From the NCBI GenBank assembly GCA_903854655.1, contig CAINXC010000322.1:1-42844 (forward strand): 42,844 nucleotides of DNA, read 5' to 3'. Shown one piece after another: positions 17,828 to 26,727 of this stretch (its first letter is position 1; every line of letters starts with the position of its first letter). Source of the stretch: an uncultured Verrucomicrobiota bacterium (GTDB lineage: Bacteria > Verrucomicrobiota > Verrucomicrobiia > Verrucomicrobiales > Verrucomicrobiaceae). The notes below the pieces were generated by a model. It ran no database searches. It had not been told where the DNA came from and saw only the letters and a program-made list of their open reading frames with translations. Position numbers and translations under genes: made by a program.

Positions 17828-19090
17828 TCACAGAATAACGGCATTGGACAGAGTGTGTGAGGGGCTGAACGCAACCTCCCTGACCGGCATCTTGTAGGCG
17901 CACCAGAGATAGGGGGCGCCTTCGACCTTCAACCGGGCGCAAGCGACCGCATGAACGATGGTCTCACGGCGGTTGTCGGCGAAAATGGCGATGTTCAGCG
18001 TGTAGGTGGCGTGCGCGAGATCCACCCTTTCCAGATTGATGCGCAGGAGCGAAACCCCGGCGGGGATGGGACCAAGCTGGCTTGAGAAGTCCGCCTGACC
18101 CACGGTGTTGCCCGAGGGATCGACGAAGTTGATCAGCCCGATGCCGGTGGCGAGGGCCTCCGTGCAGGAGAAGCGCAGTTGCAGTTCCAGCGCCTCGCCG
18201 GCCTGCACCGATTCAGGCATCTCGGACTGAACCACCTCGAACGCCTCAACGCAGTCATGCGTCTGCACGGTGGCGGCGGTGGTGGCGCTGCTGAACTGCT
18301 GCTCGTGATACAGCTCCAGCGCCCTCGCGGTGGCTCCCAGATAAAGAGGTGTTCCGCGCGCCATCAGCAGCGAGCGCGTGCAGATGCGCGACACCTGGCT
18401 CTGGTCATGGGAGACAAAGATGATGGCGCAGTCGCGGGCCAGGGAGCCGATGCGCTTGAAGCACTTGGCACGGAAGGCGGCGTCGCCCACGGCCAGCACT
18501 TCATCGAGGATCAGCACGTCGGGCTTCATCGCGGTGGCCACGGCAAAGCCCAGGCGCACCTGCATTCCGGAGCTGTAGCTTTGCACCGGGGCGTCGATGA
18601 ACTCGCGGATCTCCGCGAAGTCGATGATCGCCTCCACCTTGTCATCGATCTCCTGGCGCGTGAGGCCCAGGATGGAGCCGTTGACATAGATGTTCTCGCG
18701 ACCGCTGAGGATCGGGTTGAAGCCGGCGCCCAGAGCGATCAAGGCCCCCACTCTGCCGCGCATCGTGATGGAGCCGGAGTCCGGCTTGATCAGCCCGTTG
18801 AGCATTTTGAGGAGCGTGGTCTTGCCCGCGCCGTTGTGGCCCACAAGCCCCAGGCACTCGCCCCGGCGCAGCTCGAAGGAGACGCCGTTCACCGCCCAGA
18901 ACTCGCCGGGCCGCAGCTCGCCAGACTTTTCGGCAGGTCTGGCTTTGGCGAAGGGATTGAACTCGCAGGCCACGTCCTTGAGGCCGTACCAGAGGGACTT
19001 TTTCAGATCGCGGCAGAATTTCTTCGCCACGCCTTCGACACGCACGAGAACGTCGGAGCCGTCAGATTCAGACTTCATGTTTTCCATCAT
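17828..19090 (-). CDS. wzt: Polysaccharide ABC transporter ATP-binding protein with C-terminal glycan-binding-type domain (Wzt-like)
   Basis: About 420 residues. The ATPase domain has Walker A GLVGHNGAGKTTLL, signature YSSGMQVRLGFA, Walker B VLILDEVLAVGD and switch His in FVSHDQSQ. This matches the Wzt/TagH class that exports O-antigen or teichoic acid. After residue ~265 comes a roughly 150-residue beta-rich domain (VVQSEMPESVQAGEALELQ, then GIGLINFVDPSGNTV) like the Wzt C-terminal domain that recognises the chain terminus. It directly follows its permease. Start choice is uncertain: ATG at 19090, ATG at 19078 or TTG at 19117, none with a good ribosome site. Powers glycan flipping to the periplasm. 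Confidence 0.9.
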   Translation of the reverse strand: MMENMKSESDGSDVLVRVEGVAKKFCRDLKKSLWYGLKDVACEFNPFAKARPAEKSGELRPGEFWAVNGVSFELRRGECLGLVGHNGAGKTTLLKMLNGLIKPDSGSITMRGRVGALIALGAGFNPILSGRENIYVNGSILGLTRQEIDDKVEAIIDFAEIREFIDAPVQSYSSGMQVRLGFAVATAMKPDVLILDEVLAVGDAAFRAKCFKRIGSLARDCAIIFVSHDQSQVSRICTRSLLMARGTPLYLGATARALELYHEQQFSSATTAATVQTHDCVEAFEVVQSEMPESVQAGEALELQLRFSCTEALATGIGLINFVDPSGNTVGQADFSSQLGPIPAGVSLLRINLERVDLAHATYTLNIAIFADNRRETIVHAVACARLKVEGAPYLWCAYKMPVREVAFSPSHTLSNAVIL

Positions 19091-19120
19091 TCGGGTTAGG
19101 TTGTCGCCAGCGGCCAAAAA

Positions 19121-19975
19121 CTAGCCGCCCATCCGGGCGATGAGGTGCGGGAGAGCGATCCGGAAGGCGATCAGACCGGCGAACAGGGCCAGCACCGCCA
19201 GCACCGCCACGATGCCGAACGGCAGCAGCAGGGAAGGCATCTGGCCGGTCAGGGTTTCGCGGGCCGTCACAATCAGCGGCGAAACGGGGTTCCAGGTGGC
19301 CAGCATGCCCGCAAGGCCGCTGGAGCGCGCGGGATAGACGACCGGCGTCAGCAGCATCCAGAACTGCGCCACCATGGGGATGGCCTTGCCCACATCGCCA
19401 TACAATCCTGAAAGCGGTGTCACGGCCAGGCCGAAACAGAAGCCTGTGAGGATGAGCACCGTCACCGCCAGCGGGAACAAGACGATGCTGGCGGAGGGTG
19501 CGATGCCCCAGTACAGCATCACCAGTGCGACCAGCACGAGGCGCACCAGGAAATTGAAGATCACCATGTACAGGCCGGAGAGCAGCAGCGCCTCGCGCGG
19601 GAAATTGATCTTCGCGAGCATGGATTTCGCCGCCATCAGCGACTGCGAAGGTGCGGTGAGCGCATCCACAAACACCTGCCAGAGCAGGGTGCCTATCATC
19701 GCGAAGGCCGCGTAAGGCAGCGCTCCGGTGTCGATGTTCACAATGCCCTGCGCGTTGAGGAAGATGAAGGTCGCGGCGCCCACCAGCGGCGGCAGGAAGG
19801 CCCAGACATAACCGAGGAGCGTCTGGCGGTACTGGGCGCTGAGATCGCGCACAAACAGCCGCCAGGCCAGGCCGCGCCCGGCCATGATGTCGGCCAGCAG
19901 CGCGCCAACGAGCTTTGCCGGGTGGCCCAGCAGCGGTTCCGGAGTGTAGGTGCGGACGGTGAGTTCAGGGTTCAT
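19121..19975 (-). CDS. wzm: Polysaccharide ABC-2 transporter permease (Wzm-like)
   Basis: 284 residues with six hydrophobic segments. Before the first, the motif [22 protein letters not shown] is the cytoplasmic interface helix diagnostic of ABC-2 polysaccharide permeases (Wzm, TagG, RfbA). Later motifs include [17 protein letters not shown] and LTPVVYPA. It pairs with the adjacent ATPase to export undecaprenyl-linked polysaccharide through the inner membrane. The start ATG overlaps the gmd stop (ATGA at 19972-19975), and the stop is 30 bases before the chosen wzt start. Confidence 0.92.
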   Translation of the reverse strand: MNPELTVRTYTPEPLLGHPAKLVGALLADIMAGRGLAWRLFVRDLSAQYRQTLLGYVWAFLPPLVGAATFIFLNAQGIVNIDTGALPYAAFAMIGTLLWQVFVDALTAPSQSLMAAKSMLAKINFPREALLLSGLYMVIFNFLVRLVLVALVMLYWGIAPSASIVLFPLAVTVLILTGFCFGLAVTPLSGLYGDVGKAIPMVAQFWMLLTPVVYPARSSGLAGMLATWNPVSPLIVTARETLTGQMPSLLLPFGIVAVLAVLALFAGLIAFRIALPHLIARMGG

Positions 19976-21093
19976 GGCTCAAACATTTTGGTCGTGGTTC
20001 CCATGCCTGCCAGGTTGAGGCTTTGAAGCACCGCCTGCTGCAGGGCGCGCGCGGCCTTCTCCTGGCGGGCGAGCTGCCAGTCGGCCTGGGCCATGATGCC
20101 CACCAGGTCATTGAAGGTGACCTTTGGTTCCCAGCCCAGTTCACGACGTGCCTTCTCGGGATTGCCGATGAGCAGCTCCACCTCGGAGGGGCGGAAGTAC
20201 TGTGGGTTCACCTTGACCCGGATGTTGCCCGACGCGTCGCGGCCCACCTCGTCCACCCCTTCCCCTTCAAAGGTCAGCGGCATCTCAACTGTCGTGAAAG
20301 CGTTCTGGCAGAAGTCCCGCACCGTGTGCATTTCGTTGGTGGCGCACACGTAGTCGCCGGGCTGCTCCTGCTGGAGGATGCGCCACATCATCTCCGTGTA
20401 CTCCGGGGCGTAGCCCCAGTCGCGCTGCGCGTCCAGGTTGCCCAGTTCCACGCACTCCTGCAGGCCTTCGCGGATGCGGCCCGCCGCACGGGTGATCTTG
20501 CGAGTGACGAAGGTTTCGCCCCGGCGCGGCGACTCATGGTTGAAGAGGATGCCGTTGCTGGCGTGCAGGCCGTAGGACTCGCGATAGTTCACCACGATCC
20601 AGTAGGCGTAGAGTTTGGCCACCCCATAAGGCGAGCGGGGATAAAACGGCGTCTTCTCCGTTTGCGGCACCTCCTGCACCAGGCCGAACAGCTCGCTGGT
20701 GGAGGCTTGGTAGAAGCGGGCGCGCTTCTGCAGCCCTGCCTCCTTGATCGCATCCAGGAAACGCAGCGTCCCCACCCCGTCCACCTCGGCCGTGTACTCC
20801 GGCACCTCGAAAGACACCTTCACGTGGCTCTGGGCGGCGAGGTTGTAGATCTCCGTGGGGCCGATGCGCTCCAGCAGGCGGTTGAGGTTGCTGGAGTCCG
20901 TCAGGTCGCCGTGGTGCAGAAACAGACGCTGGTTGTAAACCTCCGGATCGCTGACCAAATGATCGAGGCGCTGGGTGTTGAAGTTGGAGGCCCGGCGGAT
21001 CATGCCATGAACCACGTAGCCTTTGGCGAGGAGCTGCTCACACAGGTAGGACCCATCCTGACCTGTAATTCCGGTAATCAATGCGATTTTCAT
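19972..21093 (-). CDS. gmd: GDP-mannose 4,6-dehydratase
   Basis: 373 residues. An extended SDR enzyme converting GDP-D-mannose to GDP-4-keto-6-deoxy-D-mannose, precursor of GDP-fucose, rhamnose, perosamine and others. The NADP-binding motif [11 protein letters not shown] starts at residue 8. Catalytic residues appear in STSELFG (Thr/Glu) and in [12 protein letters not shown] (Tyr-x3-Lys). Substrate-loop features [16 protein letters not shown] and [11 protein letters not shown] are fully conserved in type. It has a C-terminal tail of about 25 residues past the usual end. First gene of the minus-strand operon; the start at 21093 is the canonical MKIALITG, and upstream in-frame codons reach into the promoter region. 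No partner reductase or epimerase is in the window. Confidence 0.95.
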   Translation of the reverse strand: MKIALITGITGQDGSYLCEQLLAKGYVVHGMIRRASNFNTQRLDHLVSDPEVYNQRLFLHHGDLTDSSNLNRLLERIGPTEIYNLAAQSHVKVSFEVPEYTAEVDGVGTLRFLDAIKEAGLQKRARFYQASTSELFGLVQEVPQTEKTPFYPRSPYGVAKLYAYWIVVNYRESYGLHASNGILFNHESPRRGETFVTRKITRAAGRIREGLQECVELGNLDAQRDWGYAPEYTEMMWRILQQEQPGDYVCATNEMHTVRDFCQNAFTTVEMPLTFEGEGVDEVGRDASGNIRVKVNPQYFRPSEVELLIGNPEKARRELGWEPKVTFNDLVGIMAQADWQLARQEKAARALQQAVLQSLNLAGMGTTTKMFEP

Positions 21094-21314
21094 ACTTGAT
21101 ATAAGGCTAAGCGCTTTCCAGATTCGGGCACGCTGCCGCCCTTGGTCGAACGAAGCAGTCACCACTCATAGTTTTTATAGCTTACCTGTGGTACGCTCTG
21201 ATAATTCTAAAGCCACACTCCTGAGGCTCACATGATAGTAAGCATATATTTAGATGATTACCGCTTCGCTCCCCTGTTGACTGCCCACGGTTTGTTAACC
21301 CAACCATACACACC
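21094..21314. promoter_or_regulatory. Divergent promoter region between gmd operon and O-antigen ligase gene
   Basis: This 221-base gap separates two divergently transcribed glycan units and is clearly AT-richer than the surrounding genes, especially 21160-21260. Candidate elements are only suggestive: TATATT at 21245-21250 on the plus strand, TATAAA on the minus strand (complement of 21174-21179), and a short palindrome TACC-TGT-GGTA at 21183-21193. No convincing -35/-10 pair could be paired at 16-18 bases, so exact promoters are not called. Confidence 0.5.
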
Positions 21315-22772
21315 ATGACTTTCACCATGACCTTCCTCCGTGCCTGTTCGCTTTCGGCGTTGGTTGCACTGGTCCTGGTCCTGCCTTTTTCCACTCCGGG
21401 GCTCCACTGGTCGTCGAGCCCCCTGCTGCCCTGGCTGTCCGGCACGGCCTTTGCCGCCGGGCTGGCCGCCAGCCTCGTCGAGCGTAAGCCTGTGCCCCGG
21501 CTGAAATGGCTGGTGCTCGCCTGGAGCGTGGCCGTTGCTGCCTACGGCTGGCTGGCCGCCTGGTTCCCGCTGGCGGTGGTGGATCGCGAGTCTGGCAGCA
21601 TTCTGCCGCTGAACACGGGCGGCTTTTTCGGCATGGGCACCGTCGATCAGCAAAGCTCGGTGGCGTACATGACGAATGTCACGGTCGCCCTTCTGGCCCT
21701 GATGGCGGCATTTGACGTGGCGACACGGCGCGGCGTGCGCCTGGGGCTGGGCACCGTGCTCAGCGTGGGCGGCACCATGGTGGCGCTGGCCGGGCTGTGG
21801 ACCCATGCCGCCGGTGACATGCTCAATCTTTGGGCGGGCGCCAAACTGACACCGACAGTGTTTGGGTTTTTCTGGTATCACGGCAACGCCGCCGCCTATC
21901 TCAACGTCACCTGGCCGGTGAGCATGTGGGTGGCGCTGTGTGTGCTGCGCAAGCCCAAGTCCCAGCTCGCCAAGGCAGGGGTGCTGTTTTTCGTGCTGGT
22001 GCAGCTCGTGGCGGTGTTCGTCAATATTTCCAAAGCCGGGCACGCACTGGCAATCGTCGAGGCGCTGGCCTTCATCCCATGCGCCCGCCGCCTCGCGGAT
22101 CGCGACACATCGGGCTCTCCCTGGCGTGCATGGCACCTCGCGCTCATGTTTGCCGCCCTTGTGGGCTTGGTGGCGCTGGCGGCCGGGGCCTCCGGCTCAG
22201 CCGATGGCTGGCAGCGCTGGCAGCACCTGGCGGCGCGGGGCTGGGTGGACGGAGGCAGGCGCCAGGCCACCACCACCGCCATCAGGGCGGCCGGCGACGG
22301 AGGCTGGACGGGCTTCGGGCCCGGCACTTTCGAGTGGGTGTTCGCCCACTACACGCAGCATGACCCGGTGATCGGGGAAAACCGCTGGCGGCACGCCCAC
22401 GATGATTATGCCGAGGTGCTGGTCGAGTGGGGGGGGATGGGTTTCGGCCTCATTTTTGCCGGCATCGCCACTGGCGGTGTCCTTCTGCTGGTCACGCTCG
22501 TCAAGGACCTGCGGAGCGACCGCGCCACCGCCTCGTTTGAACGTGGGGCCGGCCTGTGGGCAGGGATGATCGCGCTGGCTGGGATTGGCCTTCACGCCAT
22601 GATGGACTTCCCCTTCCAAATCCCCGCCATTCTCATCCAGGCCGCCATTATTTCTGGGTTCGTGCTGGGACTTGTCTCAGACAAAAGCCGGCGGTTCCTT
22701 CGCCCTGAATTCCTGCACGGCCCTGGGCATGAGGCACGACCGGTGTTTCCCCGTCCCGGTCCTGGCGCGTAG
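21315..22772 (+). CDS. O-antigen ligase/polymerase family membrane protein (Wzy_C type)
   Basis: 485 residues with about ten to twelve transmembrane segments. The long periplasmic loop contains GPGTFEWVFAHYTQHDP and then RHAHDDYAEVLVEWGGMG, the H-x-x-D-Y motif typical of the Wzy_C/O-antigen ligase superfamily. Members either ligate glycan to lipid A core (WaaL) or polymerise repeat units (Wzy). With an ABC exporter in the neighbouring operon, ligase is the simpler reading. Two ATGs (21315 and 21327) fit the N-terminus. The C-terminal tail after the last helix is rich in Pro and Arg. A possible terminator follows at 22808-22829. Confidence 0.82.
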   Translation: MTFTMTFLRACSLSALVALVLVLPFSTPGLHWSSSPLLPWLSGTAFAAGLAASLVERKPVPRLKWLVLAWSVAVAAYGWLAAWFPLAVVDRESGSILPLNTGGFFGMGTVDQQSSVAYMTNVTVALLALMAAFDVATRRGVRLGLGTVLSVGGTMVALAGLWTHAAGDMLNLWAGAKLTPTVFGFFWYHGNAAAYLNVTWPVSMWVALCVLRKPKSQLAKAGVLFFVLVQLVAVFVNISKAGHALAIVEALAFIPCARRLADRDTSGSPWRAWHLALMFAALVGLVALAAGASGSADGWQRWQHLAARGWVDGGRRQATTTAIRAAGDGGWTGFGPGTFEWVFAHYTQHDPVIGENRWRHAHDDYAEVLVEWGGMGFGLIFAGIATGGVLLLVTLVKDLRSDRATASFERGAGLWAGMIALAGIGLHAMMDFPFQIPAILIQAAIISGFVLGLVSDKSRRFLRPEFLHGPGHEARPVFPRPGPGA

Positions 22773-22807
22773 GGCCAAGGGCTGTCACTGTGCGGCCCGT
22801 TTGGTTT

Positions 22808-22829
22808 GGAAAGGGTGCCCTACCCTTCC
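22808..22829 (+). terminator. Candidate Rho-independent terminator
   Basis: A stem GGAAAGGGT (22808-22816) and ACCCTTCC (22822-22829) with a one-base bulge encloses a five-base loop and is followed by TGTTTTC. It lies 36 bases after the O-antigen ligase-family stop and before the next gene's promoter-like element, which fits a transcript end. Confidence 0.5.
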
Positions 22830-22887
22830 TGTTTTCTGGCAAGGTCGTAAATCAATGCGCCATGGTTTCGGCATTTTTTAGGCTGAC

Positions 22888-22893
22888 TATAAT
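22888..22893 (+). promoter_or_regulatory. Perfect TATAAT -10 element just before a start codon
   Basis: TATAAT stands only 4 bases ahead of the ATG at 22898. With usual spacing the transcript would begin at about 22899-22901, inside the start codon. No good -35 box is present 16-18 bases upstream, though a T-run (22874-22879) lies before it. Confidence 0.4.
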
Positions 22894-22897
22894 ATCC

Positions 22898-24292
22898 ATG
22901 TCCGATAGCATTAGTCAGCGAATCAAGGGATGGAGCGTGTTCTTCACGATCTCCGATACCATAGCTCTCACCATTTGCTTTCTCATCAGCAATTTTGTTT
23001 GGAGCTTCAAGGGCGAGGTCAGCCTCCTGCCTCCGGCGAAGGATTTAGTGGTGCTTGCAATAGCCCTGGCGGCTATAGCGGTGCATCATCTGCTTTCCGA
23101 ACGCCAGGGGGAGGATGTGCTTTGCATCTTCAACGGGCGCTGCCTCCAGGCGGCGGCGAAGCAAATCCTGGTGATCACGGTGCCCCTGCTTTTCTACATC
23201 TCCATGTGGCGGGATTATTGGGTTTCCCGCTTTGTGGTCATTTTCTTTCTGATGCTCGGCGCGCCGGTCCTCTATTTGAGCAAGATCCTGCTCAGAAACT
23301 GGATCTCCGCCCTGTCCCGCAGCAGAAGGCCCCGGCTGCGCGTGCTGGCGGTGGTGGACGACGATGACAAGGCCCTGCTGGACAACTGGTTCGAGGTCAA
23401 CCGCGCCCTGGGCATCGAGCTGTGCGGCACGCTGGTGCTGCCCAACTGGGGCGACAAGATCGAAATCATCGAGCAGCGGCTGGAAGAATCCGTCTCCTCG
23501 CATCGCCCCGACCTGGTGATCTGGGCGCTTGAAACCAACGCCCGCAGAACAACCCGCCTTCGCCGCCTGGTGGAGAAGCACGGGGCGCACCTCGGCGTGG
23601 ATCTGGGCGCGATCACAGGGCGGCAGGCCGACGTCGTGCTGGCCAACTACCCTCCCTTCAGCCTGGTGTGCTTCCACAACCAGCCGCTGATCAATCCTGC
23701 AAACAACTTTGCCAAGAGCGCGCTGGATCTGGCCGTGAGCCTGCCCGTGATCCTGTTTGTTCTGCCGGTCATGTGCGCCGGCGTCTGGCTGCTGCACCGC
23801 ATGGTGTCCCCCGGCCCCCTGTTTTTCAAACAGAAGCGCTCCGGTGTAAACGGCTCGGTGTTCTGGGTGCGCAAGTTCCGCACCATGCACTGCAACCACG
23901 GGCAGGAGACCGTGCAGGCGCGCCACAACGACAGCCGCATCTTCCCGGGCGGAGCGCTGCTGCGCAAGCTCAGCATCGATGAGCTGCCGCAGTTCCTGAA
24001 CGTGCTGACAGGCGACATGTCCGTGGTGGGCCCGCGCCCGCACATGCCCGAACATGACGAGCTGTTTGCCCGTGACTGCGAGCAGTACCTGCTGCGCCAC
24101 GCGGTGAAGCCCGGCATCACCGGCCTGGCCCAGGTGCGTGGTCTGCGCGGCCCCATTGATGACAGCCACGAAGTGCGCGCCCGGGTTTCCTCAGACCTTG
24201 AGTACTGCGCGAAGTGGACGGTGTTCCTGGACCTCTCGATCATCTTCCGCACGTTCTTCCACATGTTCTCCTTCCACCCGAAGTCCTGCTGA
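22898..24292 (+). CDS. Undecaprenyl-phosphate sugar phosphotransferase (WbaP/WcaJ family)
   Basis: 464 residues. Four N-terminal hydrophobic segments (to about residue 130) and a central cytoplasmic Rossmann-like region precede the C-terminal bacterial sugar transferase domain (PF02397) from about residue 268: a reentrant hydrophobic helix, SPGPLFFKQKRSG, WVRKFRTM, LRKLSIDELPQFLNVL, GDMSVVGPRPHMPEHDE and KPGITGLAQVRG. It transfers a hexose-1-phosphate to undecaprenyl phosphate, the first committed step of glycan synthesis. The start is set at 22898 (MSDSISQRIKG); further upstream codons would cross the TATAAT element. The sugar (glucose or galactose, or another) is not predictable. Confidence 0.9.
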   Translation: MSDSISQRIKGWSVFFTISDTIALTICFLISNFVWSFKGEVSLLPPAKDLVVLAIALAAIAVHHLLSERQGEDVLCIFNGRCLQAAAKQILVITVPLLFYISMWRDYWVSRFVVIFFLMLGAPVLYLSKILLRNWISALSRSRRPRLRVLAVVDDDDKALLDNWFEVNRALGIELCGTLVLPNWGDKIEIIEQRLEESVSSHRPDLVIWALETNARRTTRLRRLVEKHGAHLGVDLGAITGRQADVVLANYPPFSLVCFHNQPLINPANNFAKSALDLAVSLPVILFVLPVMCAGVWLLHRMVSPGPLFFKQKRSGVNGSVFWVRKFRTMHCNHGQETVQARHNDSRIFPGGALLRKLSIDELPQFLNVLTGDMSVVGPRPHMPEHDELFARDCEQYLLRHAVKPGITGLAQVRGLRGPIDDSHEVRARVSSDLEYCAKWTVFLDLSIIFRTFFHMFSFHPKSC

Positions 24293-24303
24293 GAAAGCAC
24301 AGA

Positions 24304-24744
24304 TCAGCAATCGCCATTTGTGCTCCAGGCTCGAAGAAGAGGCAGTTGAATCAGCATTCCGGTCAGAAAGCAAAAGACGATGTCCGGAATGAAGGTCGGA
24401 TGCAGGCCCGGCGTGAGGTGATTGCGCCAGGCTGCAATCGTCAGCGTGGTCCCGATGATAAAATGAAAGGGGCCGAGGAGCTGTATAAAGCTCACGAAAA
24501 CATGCGGGCGCAGGCAGGCCAGGGCCGACCCAAGCCCAATGCAGCCGAAGACGGACGATGCCATTCGGAGCCAGTAGTCAAGCAAGGGGCGGTATTCGAT
24601 CCAGCCCGCGCCCATCACATCCAACTGGCCTGCGGCGGCGTTCCAGGAGGCAAAGGTGAAGGAAAAGGAAACGCCCCAGCCTGCTGCGCTGAACAGCAGG
24701 CCGAGCCGCAATGCATTGAGCCAGGGGCGTGATTGAGGAAGCAT
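24304..24744 (-). CDS. Small four-helix membrane protein, unknown function
   Basis: 146 residues, convergent with the phosphotransferase gene (11 bases between stops). Four hydrophobic segments are visible at about residues 11-30, 56-82, 86-108 and 115-138. Features include SFTFASWNAAAGQLDVMGAGWIEY, a loop between the first two helices, and a short polar C-terminus. No motif of known function was recognised. Overall composition and GC-rich third codon positions support a real gene. Start ATG at 24744; the 165 bases to the next gene hold no other convincing gene. Confidence 0.65.
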   Translation of the reverse strand: MLPQSRPWLNALRLGLLFSAAGWGVSFSFTFASWNAAAGQLDVMGAGWIEYRPLLDYWLRMASSVFGCIGLGSALACLRPHVFVSFIQLLGPFHFIIGTTLTIAAWRNHLTPGLHPTFIPDIVFCFLTGMLIQLPLLRAWSTNGDC

Positions 24745-24909
24745 GGTGGTCGCATCGCCGCGCCAGCGGCCCCTGTTGAGTGAGGCTTTGTCTTCGACTG
24801 TTCAAAGCGGGCGCAAAAATGAAGCGATACAAACCAATCCAACGGCAGATCCAAAGGCGAATCCAGAGTAGGAGAAGGTGAAAGCGCTCCTGCTCGTTCC
24901 TCCAACCCT

Positions 24910-25398
24910 ATGAAAACCCTCCTCGCCCTCATCGATTTCTCGGACGCCACCGCGCAGATCATCGACCGGACCCATGCGCTTGCCAAGGCGTTCGGCAGTG
25001 ATGTCGTTCTCATGAACGTGATGCCCCCGTGGCCGGTTGCTGTGGACCTGTCCCCTCTGCCTGACCCGGATCCATTCCATGAGCGCCAGCGCCAGTTGTT
25101 CGCACTGCGTGATTCTCTTTCGGAGCGTGATGTGAAGGTAACCGCGCTGGAGTTTGAGGGCTCGGTGCTGGACTGCCTGCTGGATCAGGTGGATCTCCTG
25201 AAGCCGGACATGATCATCATGGGCTCGCACGCTCACGGCTCCCTGTACAATCTCATCGTCGGCAGCGTCACCGCTGGAGTCATCAGGCAGGCCCCCTGCC
25301 CGGTGCTGCTCATTCCCAAAGAACCGGCGCCGGTCCCCGATCCTGGGCGCCCCATAGCGGACCCGGGCACGATGGGGGTGTCGCCCGCCTTTGTTTGA
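24910..25398 (+). CDS. Universal stress protein (UspA family)
   Basis: 162 residues. Begins MKTLLALIDFSDATAQIID, the Usp first strand with its acidic residue. The nucleotide-binding signature G-x2-G-x9-G-S appears in MGSHAHGSLYNLIVGSVTAGVI, followed by CPVLLIPKE. Ends with a Pro-rich 20-residue tail not usual for the family. It most likely binds ATP and acts in stress survival, as a dimer in the cytoplasm. It stands alone: the upstream neighbour is on the other strand and the downstream gene is 80 bases away. Confidence 0.93.
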   Translation: MKTLLALIDFSDATAQIIDRTHALAKAFGSDVVLMNVMPPWPVAVDLSPLPDPDPFHERQRQLFALRDSLSERDVKVTALEFEGSVLDCLLDQVDLLKPDMIIMGSHAHGSLYNLIVGSVTAGVIRQAPCPVLLIPKEPAPVPDPGRPIADPGTMGVSPAFV

Positions 25399-25478
25399 GT
25401 CTTGGCGGGGCGCAGGCACAGCTCCGCCCATTTTAGCATTTCCAAGGCCGGGTCTTTTGTGTTGAATCGTCGGCCCGC

Positions 25479-26708
25479 ATGGCCCATCCCCCCTTCAACA
25501 TCTTCACCCAGAACCGCGACCCGGAGGGTGCGCTGGCAAGACTCAGGGCCCTGATGCCCGAAACCGAAGTGGAATTCCATGCGGACGGCCAGTGGTCGCG
25601 CGTCAGGGGCGTCTGGAAGCGCGGCTGGCTCAAGAAGGCCCTGACCATGACGGTGAACCACGATCCCGACTACTACAGGGGCGCGGAGTGGGAAACCCTG
25701 CTTGCCGGCATGGCAAGCTACTTCATGCGCTTCAGCGAGGCGTCGCGCCGGCCGGATTTGTTTGAGTACGTGCCCGGCCTGACGTTCGCGATCAACTTCA
25801 CGCTTGATCCCGATCCTGTCGATGACGACCCGCGGCAGGCGGTGATCTTTGAGATGGCCCAAACCCTGGGCGGGGTGATCTTCCTGCCGGGCTGCCTGCT
25901 TGATGGCCAGGGCCGGACCATCGCGGCAACGGACGGCGAGACAGATGAGAACGCCGAACTGCCCCCGCACACAGTGGTGGAGCGCACCGTCAGGAGCGGC
26001 CCGCCAGCCCCTGATTCCAAGGACCGGCCATGGGAGCCGCCAAGCGTCGAGCGCGTGGCTCTGCGCTTTCAATGGATGGCGGCGATGGTGTGGCGCGGGT
26101 TTGCTGAGTCTGAAACCGAGACGGACAGGGTGGCCAAGGAGGAGACCTTGAAACAGATGCGCAGCCGTCGTGGCTCGGCCGCCCGGCTGGAAGGTGAGGA
26201 GTGGGAAATCAGAGCCCTGGAAACGCCCGTGGGCAAGCTGGACGAGGGCACGGTGGCGAAGCTGCAGGGGCTCAGCGAGGGCGCCATGGTTCTGGCCTGG
26301 GCGCTGAATCTGGCGCAACTGCCCCCGTATGATGTGCAGGTGGATCCTGAGAACCTCTACAGACACGTGCTCCGCGCCGGCCAGGAGACGGTCTCGTTGC
26401 GGGAGCCATCCGAAATCCAGGCGCTCGATTTCCAGATGCTCGCCATTCATTGGCGGCTCAGCCAGCTTCGGGGCGGGCACAAGCCGATGGACTTCGCCGC
26501 CTATGCGCCCAAGGCCTGGTGCGGCCCCATGGACCTGACCCTGGCGCGCTTGCAGAACAATGACCTGGAGGTGGGCGGCAAACCCGTCTCCGAATGCGCT
26601 GAGAAGGCGATTCGCATCACGACCGGCATCCTGCAGGAACGCCGCCAGGCCACGCACTGGCTCATGGGCCAGGACCCGGTGTATTCCGCGAACGCCGCCA
26701 GCATCTGA
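25479..26708 (+). CDS. DUF4272 domain protein
   Basis: 409 residues, no signal peptide or membrane segment. The C-terminal half matches DUF4272: ERVALRFQWMAAMVWRGF, LSEGAMVLAWALNLAQLPPYD, SLREPSEIQALDFQMLAIHWRL and a final segment ITTGILQERRQATHWLMG. The N-terminal half (residues 1-160) is a separate region with acidic loops, FTLDPDPVDDDPRQAVIFEMAQ, like the front part seen in long members. Function of the family is not established. Convergent with the following minus-strand gene, 19 bases between stops. Confidence 0.8.
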   Translation: MAHPPFNIFTQNRDPEGALARLRALMPETEVEFHADGQWSRVRGVWKRGWLKKALTMTVNHDPDYYRGAEWETLLAGMASYFMRFSEASRRPDLFEYVPGLTFAINFTLDPDPVDDDPRQAVIFEMAQTLGGVIFLPGCLLDGQGRTIAATDGETDENAELPPHTVVERTVRSGPPAPDSKDRPWEPPSVERVALRFQWMAAMVWRGFAESETETDRVAKEETLKQMRSRRGSAARLEGEEWEIRALETPVGKLDEGTVAKLQGLSEGAMVLAWALNLAQLPPYDVQVDPENLYRHVLRAGQETVSLREPSEIQALDFQMLAIHWRLSQLRGGHKPMDFAAYAPKAWCGPMDLTLARLQNNDLEVGGKPVSECAEKAIRITTGILQERRQATHWLMGQDPVYSANAASI

Positions 26709-26727
26709 AGCCGGACGAAGGGCTTCG

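Noticed and set aside
24802..25431. Minus-strand open frame overlapping the universal stress protein gene, ending in a hydrophobic stretch.
   Set aside because: Most of it is antisense to a clear Usp gene; only the last 27 codons are outside and they lack a proper start.
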